From: an uncultured Propioniciclava sp.
GTDB taxonomy: Bacteria > Actinomycetota > Actinomycetes > Propionibacteriales > Propionibacteriaceae
Length of the DNA: 12,921 nt
Direction of reading: 5' to 3'
NCBI GenBank assembly: GCA_937872005.1
Contig: CALMPQ010000239.1
Span: forward strand, 1 to 12,921
In this document: one piece after another, positions 1 to 7,262 of the stretch
Layout: every line of letters begins with the position of its first letter
Numbering within the stretch: position 1 is the first letter of the stretch
The notes under the pieces: model-generated
What the model was told of the DNA's origin: nothing
The model's database searches: none
What the model saw: the letters and a program-made list of their open reading frames with translations, nothing else
Translations under genes and position numbers: made by a program

Positions 1-1362
1 GCTGGCCTCTGCAACCCCGACGCCGTGCGTCAGCTCGTCGAGGGGGCGCCCGAAGCCATCCGGCGCCTGATCGCCCTCGGCGCCCAGTTCGACCGCGACC
101 CGACCGGCGCCTACGATCTCCACCTCGAGGGCGGCCACCACCAGCGCCGCATCCTCCACGCCGGTGGGGACGCCTCGGGCGCCGAGGTCGTCGCCACCCT
201 CGCCCGGGCGCTGGGGCGCGCCGCGTCCGGGACCGTGCAGGTCGCCGAGGGCCTGCGCGCGATCGACGTGCTGCTCGACCACTCCGGCGCCGCCTGTGGG
301 CTCACCGTGCGCCAGGCCGACGGCACGATCGGGGAGGTCCTCGCCGACGCCATCGTGCTGGCGGCCGGCGGTGTCGGTCAGGCCTGGGGGTTCACCACCA
401 ACCCCGGCGTGGCCACCGGCGACGGGCTCGCGATGGCGTACCGCGCGGGCGCGGCGGTGCGCGACGTCGAGTTCGCGCAGTTCCACCCGACGCTGCTCGC
501 CGCGCCGCGGCGTCCGGGCGATGACCGCGACGTGCTGGTCTCCGAGGCCGTGCGCGGCGAGGGGGCCTTCCTCGTCGACGCCACGGGTGAACGCGTGATG
601 GCGGGCGTCCACCCGCTGGCCGACCTGGCCCCGCGCGACGTCGTGTCCGCCGCGATGGCCGACCACCTGGCCCGCACCGGCGAGCCCCACCTGTTCCTCG
701 ACGCCCGCCATTTCGGCGCGGCGGTGTGGCAGGAGAAGTTCCCCACGATCCTGGCCCTGTGCCGGGCACGTGGCGTCGACCCGGTCACCGAGCTCATCCC
801 GGTGCACCCCGGCGCGCACTACCACTGCGGCGGCGTCCTGGCCGACCTGGACGGGCGCACGACCGTGCCCGGCCTGTACGCGGTCGGCGAGGTCGCCTCG
901 ACCGGCGTCCAGGGGGCCAACCGGCTGGCGTCCAACTCGGTCACGGAGGCCCTCGTGGCCGGTGACCGCGTCGGCGCGCTGCTCGCCGCGTCGCTCGCCC
1001 CCGGGTCACTCCGGGCGGTGCGGCGCCCCGTCGCGCGCCCGTTCGCGCGGCTCGCCGACCCGGCCGGGGTGCCCCGGCTGCGGCAGCTCATGGACGCCCA
1101 CGTCGGCGTCCTGCGCACCGCCGAGGGGCTGGCGGCGGCGCTCGACGGGTGGTCGGGAGCGCCCGAGGCCGGCGTCCTCGACGATGCCACCCTGGACGCC
1201 ACCAACCTGGCCACCGTGGCCGAGCTCGTCGCCACGGCCGCCCTGACCCGCACCGAGTCGCGCGGCTGCCACCGCCGCGCCGACCACCCCGCCACCGACC
1301 CCACCTGGGCGCGCCACACCGTGCTCGCCCTCGACCACGCCGAACTGGAGGCCACCGCATGA
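1..1362 (+). CDS. nadB: L-aspartate oxidase, 5' end outside window
   Basis: The protein oxidises L-aspartate to iminoaspartate with FAD, the first step of de novo NAD synthesis; iminoaspartate is then condensed to quinolinate by NadA. The frame is already open at base 1, so the N-terminal FAD dinucleotide-binding motif lies upstream of the window and the internal GTG at 25 is not the real start. Visible landmarks are an HHQRRILHAGGDASG stretch near 136-180, the FTTNPGVATGDGLAMA segment near 391-438, EFAQFHPT near 469-492, VSEAVRGEG near 538-564, AHYHCGGV near 814-837 and GVQGANRLASNSVTEAL near 904-954, all typical of the succinate dehydrogenase/fumarate reductase/NadB flavoprotein family. The C-terminal helical domain ends in SRGCHRRADHP, also typical of NadB. 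The stop overlaps the nadC start (ATGA), so the two are translationally coupled. Nothing looks damaged. NadB is preferred over a fumarate reductase flavoprotein because nadC follows. Confidence 0.96.
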   Translation, partial: AGLCNPDAVRQLVEGAPEAIRRLIALGAQFDRDPTGAYDLHLEGGHHQRRILHAGGDASGAEVVATLARALGRAASGTVQVAEGLRAIDVLLDHSGAACGLTVRQADGTIGEVLADAIVLAAGGVGQAWGFTTNPGVATGDGLAMAYRAGAAVRDVEFAQFHPTLLAAPRRPGDDRDVLVSEAVRGEGAFLVDATGERVMAGVHPLADLAPRDVVSAAMADHLARTGEPHLFLDARHFGAAVWQEKFPTILALCRARGVDPVTELIPVHPGAHYHCGGVLADLDGRTTVPGLYAVGEVASTGVQGANRLASNSVTEALVAGDRVGALLAASLAPGSLRAVRRPVARPFARLADPAGVPRLRQLMDAHVGVLRTAEGLAAALDGWSGAPEAGVLDDATLDATNLATVAELVATAALTRTESRGCHRRADHPATDPTWARHTVLALDHAELEATA

Positions 1363-2267
1363 CCACGTTCCCCTGGCCCGACACCCTCACCGCCGCGCTC
1401 GAGGCCGCGGGGCTCGACCCGCACCACGTCGCCGAGGTCGCCGCGCGCACCCTCGCCGAGGACCTGCAGTGGGGGCCCGACGTCACCTCCATCGCCACGC
1501 TGCCCGCCTGGGCCAGGGGCACCGCGGACGTGGTGGCGCGCGAGGCCGGCTGCCTGGCCGGCGTCCCCGTCGCGGCCGCGGTCGTGCACACCCTCGCCGC
1601 GCAGCAGGACGCCGACGTCACCATCGAGCTCGTCGCCGCCGACGGCGACCGGGTGGGTCCGGGCGAGGTGGTGCTGACGGCGTCCGGGCCGTTGCTCACG
1701 CTGCTGACGGCCGAGCGGTCGCTGCTCAACCTGCTGTGCCAGCTGTCGGGGGTCGCCACCGGCACCGCCGCCTGGGCCGACGCGCTCGCCGACACGGGCA
1801 CGCGCGTGCGTGACACGCGCAAGACCGTGCCCGGGCTGCGGGTGCTGCAGAAGTACGCCGTCCGCTGCGGTGGGGGCGTCAACCACCGCATGGGGTTAGG
1901 CGATGCCGCCCTCATCAAGGACAACCACGTCGCCGCCGCCGGCTCGGTCGCCGCGGCGTTCGCGGCGGTGCGCGAGCAAGCCCCCGGCATCGAGGTGGAG
2001 GTCGAGTGCGACACCCTCGCCCAGGTCGCCGAGGCCGTCGAGGCCGGCGCCCAGCTGGTCCTGCTCGACAACATGGACCCGGCCACGATCCGCCGCGCCG
2101 TCGCAATCACGGCGCCGGCCGGGGTGCGCACCGAGGCCTCCGGCGGGCTCACCCTCGCCGACGCCCCCGCCTACGGGGCGACCGGGGTGGACTACATCTC
2201 AGTGGGGGCGCTCACCCACTCCACGAAGGTGCTCGACCTCGGCTTCGACCTGCGGGTCGACCCGTAG
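1359..2267 (+). CDS. nadC: Nicotinate-nucleotide diphosphorylase (quinolinate phosphoribosyltransferase)
   Basis: A cytosolic 302-residue enzyme that converts quinolinate and phosphoribosyl diphosphate to nicotinate mononucleotide, CO2 and diphosphate, the step at which the de novo pathway enters the common NAD route. The start ATG at 1359 overlaps the nadB stop; the frame is open further upstream but that part is antisense-like noise over nadB. Family motifs are all present: DTRKT at 152-156 followed by PGLR, GGGVNHRMGL at 171-180 (H177, R178), KDNH at 187-190, EVEVE at 212-216, LLDNM at 235-239 and EASGG at 259-263, in the order of the type II PRTase barrel. Length is usual for the family. 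The gene ends one base before the stop of the convergent ThDP-enzyme gene, leaving no room for a conventional terminator between them. Confidence 0.97.
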   Translation: MTTFPWPDTLTAALEAAGLDPHHVAEVAARTLAEDLQWGPDVTSIATLPAWARGTADVVAREAGCLAGVPVAAAVVHTLAAQQDADVTIELVAADGDRVGPGEVVLTASGPLLTLLTAERSLLNLLCQLSGVATGTAAWADALADTGTRVRDTRKTVPGLRVLQKYAVRCGGGVNHRMGLGDAALIKDNHVAAAGSVAAAFAAVREQAPGIEVEVECDTLAQVAEAVEAGAQLVLLDNMDPATIRRAVAITAPAGVRTEASGGLTLADAPAYGATGVDYISVGALTHSTKVLDLGFDLRVDP

Positions 2268-2268
2268 C

Positions 2269-3759
2269 TCACGGCACCTCGGCGGGTGGGACGAGGTCGG
2301 CCGGTGCCGGCTCGAGGGCGTTCACGTCGACCTCGATGAGCATCGGCCTGGCCTTCTTGACCGCCTTCTTCAGGGCCAGGTCGAACCCCTCGGGGTCGCC
2401 GACGCGCGTGTGCTTCAGGCCGTACGCTCCGGCCAGCCGCTTGAGGTCGGGGGTGGCCAGGTCGACCGCGTGCGTCGGGTCGCCGGCCGCCGCCTGCATG
2501 TTGCGCAGCACGCCGTAGCCGCCGTCGTTGAACACCACCAGCACGACGTGCGGTCGCTCTGCGGCCAGGACGCCCAGTTCCCGCACGATCGGCGCCCGCC
2601 GCGGCAGACGCTTGCGCAGGGAGTCGCAGATCGGCGCGTACGCCCCGATCGTCTCCCGCAACGTCGCGCGGGCGGACGCCGCGGCCCCGGCCACGCGTTG
2701 GGCCCAGTCGCCGTCGGTGTCGCTGCCGCCGAGCGCATCGAGCAGCGCCGGGACGGCGACGGTCGCGTCGGCCTGGATCCCGACGCGGATCGGGAAGTTG
2801 CGGCCCAGGGCGTCCTCGTCGAGGTCGACCTGCACGTGCGCCTCCGGCAGCGGCAGGCTTCCGTTGCCGGTCTCGCTCGGGCGCAGGTGGCTGCCGATGG
2901 TGAGGAGGCAGTCGGCTTCGGCGACCAGCGCGGCGACGGCGTCGTCGCCGGCGAAGTTGCCGACCACGAGCGGGTGGTCCTCGGGCACGGAGCCGCGCCC
3001 GTTCGTCCCGGTCAGGACGCCGGCGCCCCACGCCTCGGCGAGGTTGGCCAGCGGCTCCCCGACCCGGCGGGCGCCGCCGCCGGCCCAGATCAGCGGTCGC
3101 TTCGCCGTCGCCATCAGCTTCACGGCGCGCTCGATGTCGCGCTGCGTGCCGGTGCGGACGGTGGGGGAGCGATCCTCGACCTTGTTCTGGGCGTCGGGGT
3201 CGGCGGTGTACTGCAGGTCGATGGGCCAGTCGATGCTCACCGGCCCGTGCGGGGCCGTGTCGAGGAGTCGCACCGCCTCGGTCAGCGCCACGCGCGCTTG
3301 GCGGGGGGTCTCGATGCGCATCGCGTGTTGCGAGACGGCCTGCAGCATCGCGAGTTGGCGGGGCACCTCGTGGTAGGCGCCGCGGTGCTCGCCGATCAGG
3401 GCGGCGTTGATGTTGCCGGTGACGTGCAGCACCCGGCTCTGGGCGGTCAGCGCCTCGAGCATCGAGCCGGCGGCGTTCCCGGCGCCGGTCCCGGTCGAGG
3501 TCAGGGCGACGCCGATCCGACCGGTGGCCCGCGCGTAGCCGTCGGCCGCGTTGACGGCGGCCGCCTCGTGGCGCACCGGGACGAACCGCAGCTCGCGGTC
3601 GACCGCCTGCACCAGGGGCAGGTTGTGGATGCTGATGACGCCGAACGCGACGTCGACGCCGGCGTCCCGCATGACCTGGACGAGGATGTCACCCCCGTTG
3701 GGGCCGGTGCTGCCGAGCTGTTCGGGGCTGACCTGCTGGCCTTCGGTCGAGGTGTGCAT
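2269..3759 (-). CDS. Thiamine-diphosphate enzyme of the acetolactate synthase-like family, internally deleted
   Basis: The 496-residue product has the three-domain plan of ThDP-dependent decarboxylases and synthases. The N-terminal PYR domain (about 22-185) carries FGVISIHNLPLV and the cofactor-activating glutamate E65 in RHEAAAVNAADGYA; a central domain (about 205-345) includes the WAGGGA and TIGSHLRPSE segments; the C-terminal PP domain follows. In the PP domain the order is abnormal: PRRAPIVRE (387-394) runs directly into LGVLAAERPHVVLVVFNDGGYG (395-416). The roughly 55-70 residues usually between them, including the GDG half of the GDG-X(24-27)-N ThDP/Mg2+ motif, are absent, although the frame is kept. 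The protein is correspondingly shorter than its relatives (about 550-560). As written it should not bind cofactor. The ATG start is supported by GAAGGGAAG just upstream. The exact substrate cannot be named. It is divergent from the LysR-type effector-domain gene. Confidence 0.85.
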   Translation of the reverse strand: MHTSTEGQQVSPEQLGSTGPNGGDILVQVMRDAGVDVAFGVISIHNLPLVQAVDRELRFVPVRHEAAAVNAADGYARATGRIGVALTSTGTGAGNAAGSMLEALTAQSRVLHVTGNINAALIGEHRGAYHEVPRQLAMLQAVSQHAMRIETPRQARVALTEAVRLLDTAPHGPVSIDWPIDLQYTADPDAQNKVEDRSPTVRTGTQRDIERAVKLMATAKRPLIWAGGGARRVGEPLANLAEAWGAGVLTGTNGRGSVPEDHPLVVGNFAGDDAVAALVAEADCLLTIGSHLRPSETGNGSLPLPEAHVQVDLDEDALGRNFPIRVGIQADATVAVPALLDALGGSDTDGDWAQRVAGAAASARATLRETIGAYAPICDSLRKRLPRRAPIVRELGVLAAERPHVVLVVFNDGGYGVLRNMQAAAGDPTHAVDLATPDLKRLAGAYGLKHTRVGDPEGFDLALKKAVKKARPMLIEVDVNALEPAPADLVPPAEVP

Positions 3760-3882
3760 GGCGTCTTCCCTTCGGTGGTCGTGACGGTCTCACCCGCCAA
3801 CTTAGGCGCGCTGACAAGGTGGTTCGTCACCCCTGGGTGGTGGCCCGGTTCGCAAGCCCCGCCCGCGCGGTAGCCTGCCGGG
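3760..3882. promoter_or_regulatory. Divergent intergenic region with a leaderless promoter for the LysR-type gene
   Basis: On + the -10-like TAGCCT lies at 3871-3876, followed by exactly 6 nt and GTG at 3883, the actinobacterial leaderless arrangement; no Shine-Dalgarno precedes that GTG. On - the ThDP gene has a clear purine-rich ribosome site (GAAGGGAAG) close to its ATG. A small inverted repeat, CACCC-CT-GGGTG at 3828-3839, sits between the two starts and could be an operator, but the arms are short. A -35/-10 pair for the minus strand was not convincing. Confidence 0.5.
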
Positions 3883-4527
3883 GTGAGCCAGCCGCCTCCC
3901 GCCGATGCCGCCCTCCGCGTCGGGCATGTGCCCGGCGTGACCCTGACGAAGTGGCGCACGCGCTGGGACGAGCGGCTGACGGCCCGCCTCGAGGTGGTCG
4001 AGGTGGCGGAGGCCGACCAGCGTCGCGTGCTCGTCGCGGGCGACGTGGACCTGTGCTTCGTCCGGCTGCCGATCGACCGCGACGGGTTGCACGCGATCCC
4101 GTTGTACGAGGAGGTCACCGTGGCCTGGGTCAACAAGGACCACCCGGTCGCCGCCTACGACGAGGTCACCCTGGCCGACCTGGCTGACGAGACTGTGCTC
4201 ACCGAGTTGGACGCCGTGGCCTTGGACCGCGTCAACGCCGGGGCGGTGCTGCTGGTGCCGATGTCGGTCGCCCGATCGGCGAGCCGCCGCGACCTCGCCC
4301 ACCGGCCGGTCTCGGACGCCCCACCCACCTCGGTCGCCCTGGCGTGGCGGGTCGACACCGAGAACCCCCTCGTCGAGGAGTTCATCGGCATCGTCCGGGG
4401 GCGCACGGCGAACTCGGCCCGCACGCAGGCCGAGCGGGCGGCGTCCGGTGCGAAGCCTACGAAGCCAGCGCGCGCACGTACCGCTGCACCGTCGCCTGCC
4501 AATCGGCGTCCGCGGCGCCCTCGCTGA
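3883..4527 (+). CDS. HTH-less LysR-type substrate-binding-domain protein
   Basis: The 214-residue protein matches the effector-binding (type 2 periplasmic-binding) fold of LysR regulators but has no winged helix-turn-helix. It starts directly with RVGHVPGVTLTKW, then VRLPIDRDGLHAIPLYEE (about 59-76), KDHPVAAYDEVTLADLADE (about 85-103), VLLVPMSVARSASRRDL and the diagnostic EEFIGIVRGRTANS near 165-178, followed by a basic, low-complexity tail. Stand-alone proteins of this kind are common in actinobacteria; their role is not established. The GTG start is chosen for its leaderless -10 box. Compared with the form I remember from relatives, the stretch between VLTELD and AVALDRV looks about 25 residues short, which could be natural or another small deletion. 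The last 71 bases overlap the 3' end of the convergent PAP2-like gene, so the RPRRPR-type tail may be read through from a lost intergenic region. Confidence 0.75.
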   Translation: MSQPPPADAALRVGHVPGVTLTKWRTRWDERLTARLEVVEVAEADQRRVLVAGDVDLCFVRLPIDRDGLHAIPLYEEVTVAWVNKDHPVAAYDEVTLADLADETVLTELDAVALDRVNAGAVLLVPMSVARSASRRDLAHRPVSDAPPTSVALAWRVDTENPLVEEFIGIVRGRTANSARTQAERAASGAKPTKPARARTAAPSPANRRPRRPR

Positions 4528-5302
4528 CCAGCCGCTCGTAGCCGGCCAGGACGTGGGCGCGGATGGCGGGGGCCGCGTCCAGCTGGTCGTCGGCGAACAG
4601 GTGGGCGACGAACCGGTCGATCTCGGCCGGGGTGACGTCGGCCGGGGTGATGCGCGTCATCGCGTAGAAGGCGGCCGGTAGGCAGTTCACGCTGTGCTGC
4701 TTGATGTACAGCACCGACTCGGTGATGGCGACCGCGCCGTCGAACAGCTCGGCGTCGAGGGCTTGGGCTTCGGCCGACTTCACCCCCAACTCGGCGAACG
4801 CCCGGCGGTAGAAGGTGTACGTGAGCACGCAGATCATCACGTGCAGGCTCGGCACGCACAGCAGGTGCGGGTCGAAGAGGTGGATCGCCAGGAAGCGTCC
4901 CCGGTAGTGGCGGGGGCGGCGGGTCGTGGTCATGCTCGCCCGGTAGACGTCGGCCGCCTCGGCGTAGCACTGGCGGATCAGGCGCAGGTAGGCCACGGCG
5001 TGGTGGGCGAAGGCGCGAGGGCCGTGGTGGCGGGCGATCCAGCCCAGGGGGCGGATCCAGAAGGCGATGAAGTCGAGGTAGGGCCCGATCAGCTCCGGGC
5101 GGAACGGGATGCGCTCGTCGAGGGGGTGGTCGACGTCGACGACCGGCACCTTGCGCAGGCCGAGCTTGACCGCGAACTGCAGGACGAAGAAGTCCTTGAG
5201 CACGGTGCCGACGAAACGCAGGATGGCCGCGACCGTGGCCGGCTGGGTCAGGGCGCGTGCGACGACCTCGGCGACGGGGATCGCGCGGGTGGTGGGGGCC
5301 AT
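4457..5302 (-). CDS. PAP2-like protein, second gene of the ankyrin operon
   Basis: A 281-residue protein not confidently assigned to a named family. VDHPLDERIPF (57-67), two aromatic hydrophobic stretches (about 75-90 and 147-166), CVPSLHVM (149-156) and a later YIKQHSVNC (199-207) resemble the type 2 phosphatidic acid phosphatase superfamily, in which PSLH supplies motif C2 and a second histidine (here H203) motif C3. The usual aspartate after the C3 histidine is replaced by asparagine/cysteine, and the protein is less hydrophobic than typical PAP2 enzymes, so activity is uncertain; a lipid or inositol-phosphate substrate is only a guess. The frame is open far upstream, but the start is the ATG at 5302, because it overlaps the ankyrin-gene stop as TGATG and has GGTGGAGG about 15-20 bases before it. 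The 3' end overlaps the convergent LysR-type gene by 71 bases. Confidence 0.55.
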   Translation of the reverse strand: MAPTTRAIPVAEVVARALTQPATVAAILRFVGTVLKDFFVLQFAVKLGLRKVPVVDVDHPLDERIPFRPELIGPYLDFIAFWIRPLGWIARHHGPRAFAHHAVAYLRLIRQCYAEAADVYRASMTTTRRPRHYRGRFLAIHLFDPHLLCVPSLHVMICVLTYTFYRRAFAELGVKSAEAQALDAELFDGAVAITESVLYIKQHSVNCLPAAFYAMTRITPADVTPAEIDRFVAHLFADDQLDAAPAIRAHVLAGYERLVSEGAADADWQATVQRYVRALAS

Positions 5303-6432
5303 CACGAGAGGAGGTCCTCCACCTCGACCTGGCCGCGGCGCTGGGCGTGCTGGAGCGCGGTGACGCCATCCCGGTCGGCGATCGAGCGGTCGGCCCCGGC
5401 GTCCAGCAGGGCGCGGACGACCTCGACATGGTCGGGGCCGCCGTCGCCGAGGATGACCGCCTCGAGCAGGGCGGTCCAGCCCAGGTCGTTGACGTGGTCG
5501 ACGTCGATCTCGGTGTGGGTCGTCGCCCAGCGCACGTAGTCGGCGTGGCCGCGCTCGGCGGCCGGGATGATCGAGACGCCGCCGAACCGGTTGCGCAGGG
5601 TCACGTCGGGGTGGGCCAGCAGGAGGGTTTCGCCCATCGGCACGCTGCCCGTGACGCCGGTGACCAGCCATGGGGTGTCGGAACGCTGGTCGACGGCGTC
5701 GGGGTCGGCGCCCAGCGCGACCAACACGCGCGCCACGTCGACGTGGTCACCCGCCGCGGCGACGAGCAGGGGGGTGCGGCCCTGGGCGTCCCGGGCCTCG
5801 AGGTTCGCGCCGGCGCGGAGGGCGACGGCGGCGGCGTCCGCATCGCCCGAACCGGCGGCCGCCAGCAGGGCCGCGTCGGGGTCGGCCGACGGGCGGGTCA
5901 GCTCGACCCCGCCGGCGGCGAGGGCGCGCACGGTCGCGACGTAGTCGGGGGTGTCGCGGCCCAGCCAGATCGCCTCGTGGATGGCCTGGTACCCGATCCG
6001 GTTGACGTGGTCGCGGTCGATGCCCGCGGCGAGCAGCTTGCCGACGACCAGCCAGTGCCCACGCTCGGCGGCCCGGATCAGGCCGGTGCCGTTCCAGGAG
6101 TCCTTGTCGTTGACGGCGGCGCCGTGGGCGAGGGTGAGGTCGAGCAGGTCGGCGTACCCCTCACTCGTCGCGACCAGGTAGGCCGATTGTTGGGTGTTGT
6201 CCTGGGCGTTGACGTCGGCGCCCTGGTCGATCAGGCGGCGGGCGGCATCCACGTCGTTGGCCCACGCGGCGCGGCGCAGTTGCTCGTCGAGTCGCTCCTG
6301 GGCCGAGTACGTGGTGGGGGACGCCGAAGGTGTGGGCCCGCTCGGTGTCGGGACCGGTGAGGGCGCCGTCTGGCAGGCGGACAGCAGCAGCCAGGTGAGC
6401 GTCAGGACGCCGACGCGAAAGGTGCGAGCCAT
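5302..6432 (-). CDS. Ankyrin-repeat lipoprotein
   Basis: A 376-residue secreted lipoprotein. Residues 1-20 form a signal peptide with an R-rich start, the hydrophobic core VGVLTLTWLLL and a lipobox LSAC, so the mature protein should begin at C20 and be lipid-anchored outside the membrane. A Ser/Thr/Pro linker (23-42) leads into about ten ankyrin repeats to the C-terminus; clear units include AAWANDVDAARRLIDQGADVN (55-75), GRTPLLVAAAGDHVDVARV (218-236) and the terminal DGVTALQHAQRRGQVEVEDLL. Residues 114-176 and 284-346 are a duplicated two-repeat module (RAAERGH...DHVN.IGY versus PAAERGH...DHVNDLGW). Ankyrin repeats bind partner proteins. The gene is translationally coupled to the PAP2-like gene (TGATG), suggesting that they act together. 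The internal ATG at 6432 is chosen over an upstream frame extension because it begins the signal peptide. Confidence 0.88.
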   Translation of the reverse strand: MARTFRVGVLTLTWLLLSACQTAPSPVPTPSGPTPSASPTTYSAQERLDEQLRRAAWANDVDAARRLIDQGADVNAQDNTQQSAYLVATSEGYADLLDLTLAHGAAVNDKDSWNGTGLIRAAERGHWLVVGKLLAAGIDRDHVNRIGYQAIHEAIWLGRDTPDYVATVRALAAGGVELTRPSADPDAALLAAAGSGDADAAAVALRAGANLEARDAQGRTPLLVAAAGDHVDVARVLVALGADPDAVDQRSDTPWLVTGVTGSVPMGETLLLAHPDVTLRNRFGGVSIIPAAERGHADYVRWATTHTEIDVDHVNDLGWTALLEAVILGDGGPDHVEVVRALLDAGADRSIADRDGVTALQHAQRRGQVEVEDLLS

Positions 6433-6471
6433 GCCCCCCACTATGGCCGATCGGCGCAGTAGCTTGGGTGC
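6433..6471. promoter_or_regulatory. 39-bp divergent promoter between the ankyrin and FMO-like genes
   Basis: On +, TAGCTT at 6460-6465 is followed by exactly 6 nt and ATG at 6472, a leaderless start. On -, CATAGT (6445-6440) lies 7 nt before the ankyrin ATG at 6432, again a leaderless-like layout, although the intervening G-run could also act as a ribosome site. The two -10 regions sit back to back within 39 bp, so their -35 regions must overlap the opposite promoter. Confidence 0.45.
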
Positions 6472-6738
6472 ATGACCGAGGCCGTCGTCATCGTCGGGGC
6501 CGGGGCAGCGGGACTGGCCACCGCGGCGTCCCTGCTGCGCCGTGGGGTGAAGCCACTCGTGCTCGACCGGGGTGAGCGCGTCGGTCAGTCGTGGGCCGAC
6601 CGCTACGACCGCCTGCACCTGCACACGGCGAGGGTGCAGTCGCAACTGCCCGGGTTGCCCATCCCGCGCGCGGCGGGGCCGTGGGTCTCCCGCGACGACT
6701 TCGTGACGTACCTGCAGGCGTACGCCGCGGAGGCGGGC
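6472..6738 (+). pseudogene. 5' fragment of an FMO-like FAD/NAD(P)-binding oxidoreductase gene
   Basis: The first 89 codons encode a typical flavin-containing monooxygenase/TrkA-type flavoprotein head: VVIVGAGAAGLATAASL with the GxGxxG dinucleotide fold (residues 5-21), VLDRGERVGQSW (29-40), RYDRLHLHTAR (44-54), LPGLPIP and GPWVSRDDFVTYLQAYA. Relatives are several hundred residues long. After about 6738 the frame stays open to 7203, but the translation becomes Arg/Pro/Gly-rich and is the antisense of an AraC-family gene. So the gene has lost its 3' three-quarters, including the NAD(P)-binding domain, at an abrupt junction. The ATG is supported by its leaderless -10 box. A 243-residue chimera could still be translated but should not be active. 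Confidence 0.75.
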
Positions 6739-7262
6739 GACCTCGCGCGGGGGCAGGCCGAACTCGTTGGTGAAGCGCGCGGTGAGGTGGCGGCGCGACC
6801 ACCCGAGGGGTCGGCCAGTTCGGTGACGCCCACGCGGCCCGCCCGCCGGGCGAGCAGGGCCCAGCCGTGGGCGAGGTCGGCCGGGACCTCGGTGTGGTGC
6901 GGCCCACCAAGCTCAGCAGGTGGGCGTCCAGCAGGGCGAACCGCCCGGGCCAGTCCAGCTCGGCCAGCCGGGCGTGCAGGTCGTCGGGGAGGCCGAGGGG
7001 CGCCTCGAACGCGTGGGTCAGTCCCGCCATCGGGACGCCCAGCAGTGCCCGCGTGCCGGCCGGACGCCAGCCGCCACCGCCGCGCTCGCTCCGACCCCGA
7101 GGCCCAGCCGACGTCGAGGGGTTCGTCGAAGCTCAGGATCACCGTCGTCGCGGGCCCCGGGATCCCGTGGTGCACGCTGGCAGGGCCGGGCCGGTCGTCG
7201 TAGCCGACGACCCGCTCGACGAGCCCGGCGAGGGCGGGATGCACCGGGTGCTGCCACAGCAT
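6724..7262 (-). pseudogene. AraC-family transcriptional regulator, frameshifted and 3'-truncated
   Basis: Reading from ATG at 7262, the protein must be pieced together from three frames. Frame one gives HPALAGLVERVVGYD ... TTVILSFDEPLDVGWA ... WRLASG (to about 7060). A second frame gives AGTRALLGVPMAGL ... WPGRFALLDAHLLSL (about 7058-6900). The first frame returns with EVPADLAHGWALLAR and VGVTELAD (about 6895-6810). The third frame then gives LGWSRRHLTARFTNEFGLPP (about 6807-6750), the first helix-turn-helix of an AraC DNA-binding domain. The second helix-turn-helix is missing, because the sequence then joins the FMO-like fragment. At the 7060 junction roughly 20-25 residues expected from relatives also seem to be missing, so this is a deletion rather than a single-base slip. 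A short GGAG precedes the start. As written no functional regulator can be made. Confidence 0.75.

Noticed and set aside
819..2152. Long minus-strand frames (about 355 codons) over nadB and nadC
   Set aside because: These are antisense shadows of two well-supported genes, with Arg/Gly/Ser/Ala-rich low-complexity translations.
2253..2264. Perfect palindrome CGGGTCGACCCG at the end of nadC as a terminator
   Set aside because: It has no loop, no T-run on either strand, and lies inside the coding sequence just before the stop; it is more likely a chance G+C palindrome.
1903..3873. A 656-codon open frame on + across the nadC end and the ThDP gene
   Set aside because: It is the antisense of nadC/ThDP coding sequence kept open by high G+C; its composition is Arg/Gly/Asp-rich and it matches no fold, while the opposite strand has clear ThDP-enzyme motifs.
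6739..7203. The rest of the 243-codon FMO-like frame as a genuine protein domain
   Set aside because: The translation is Arg/Pro/Gly/Ser-rich and is antisense to recognisable AraC-family sequence.
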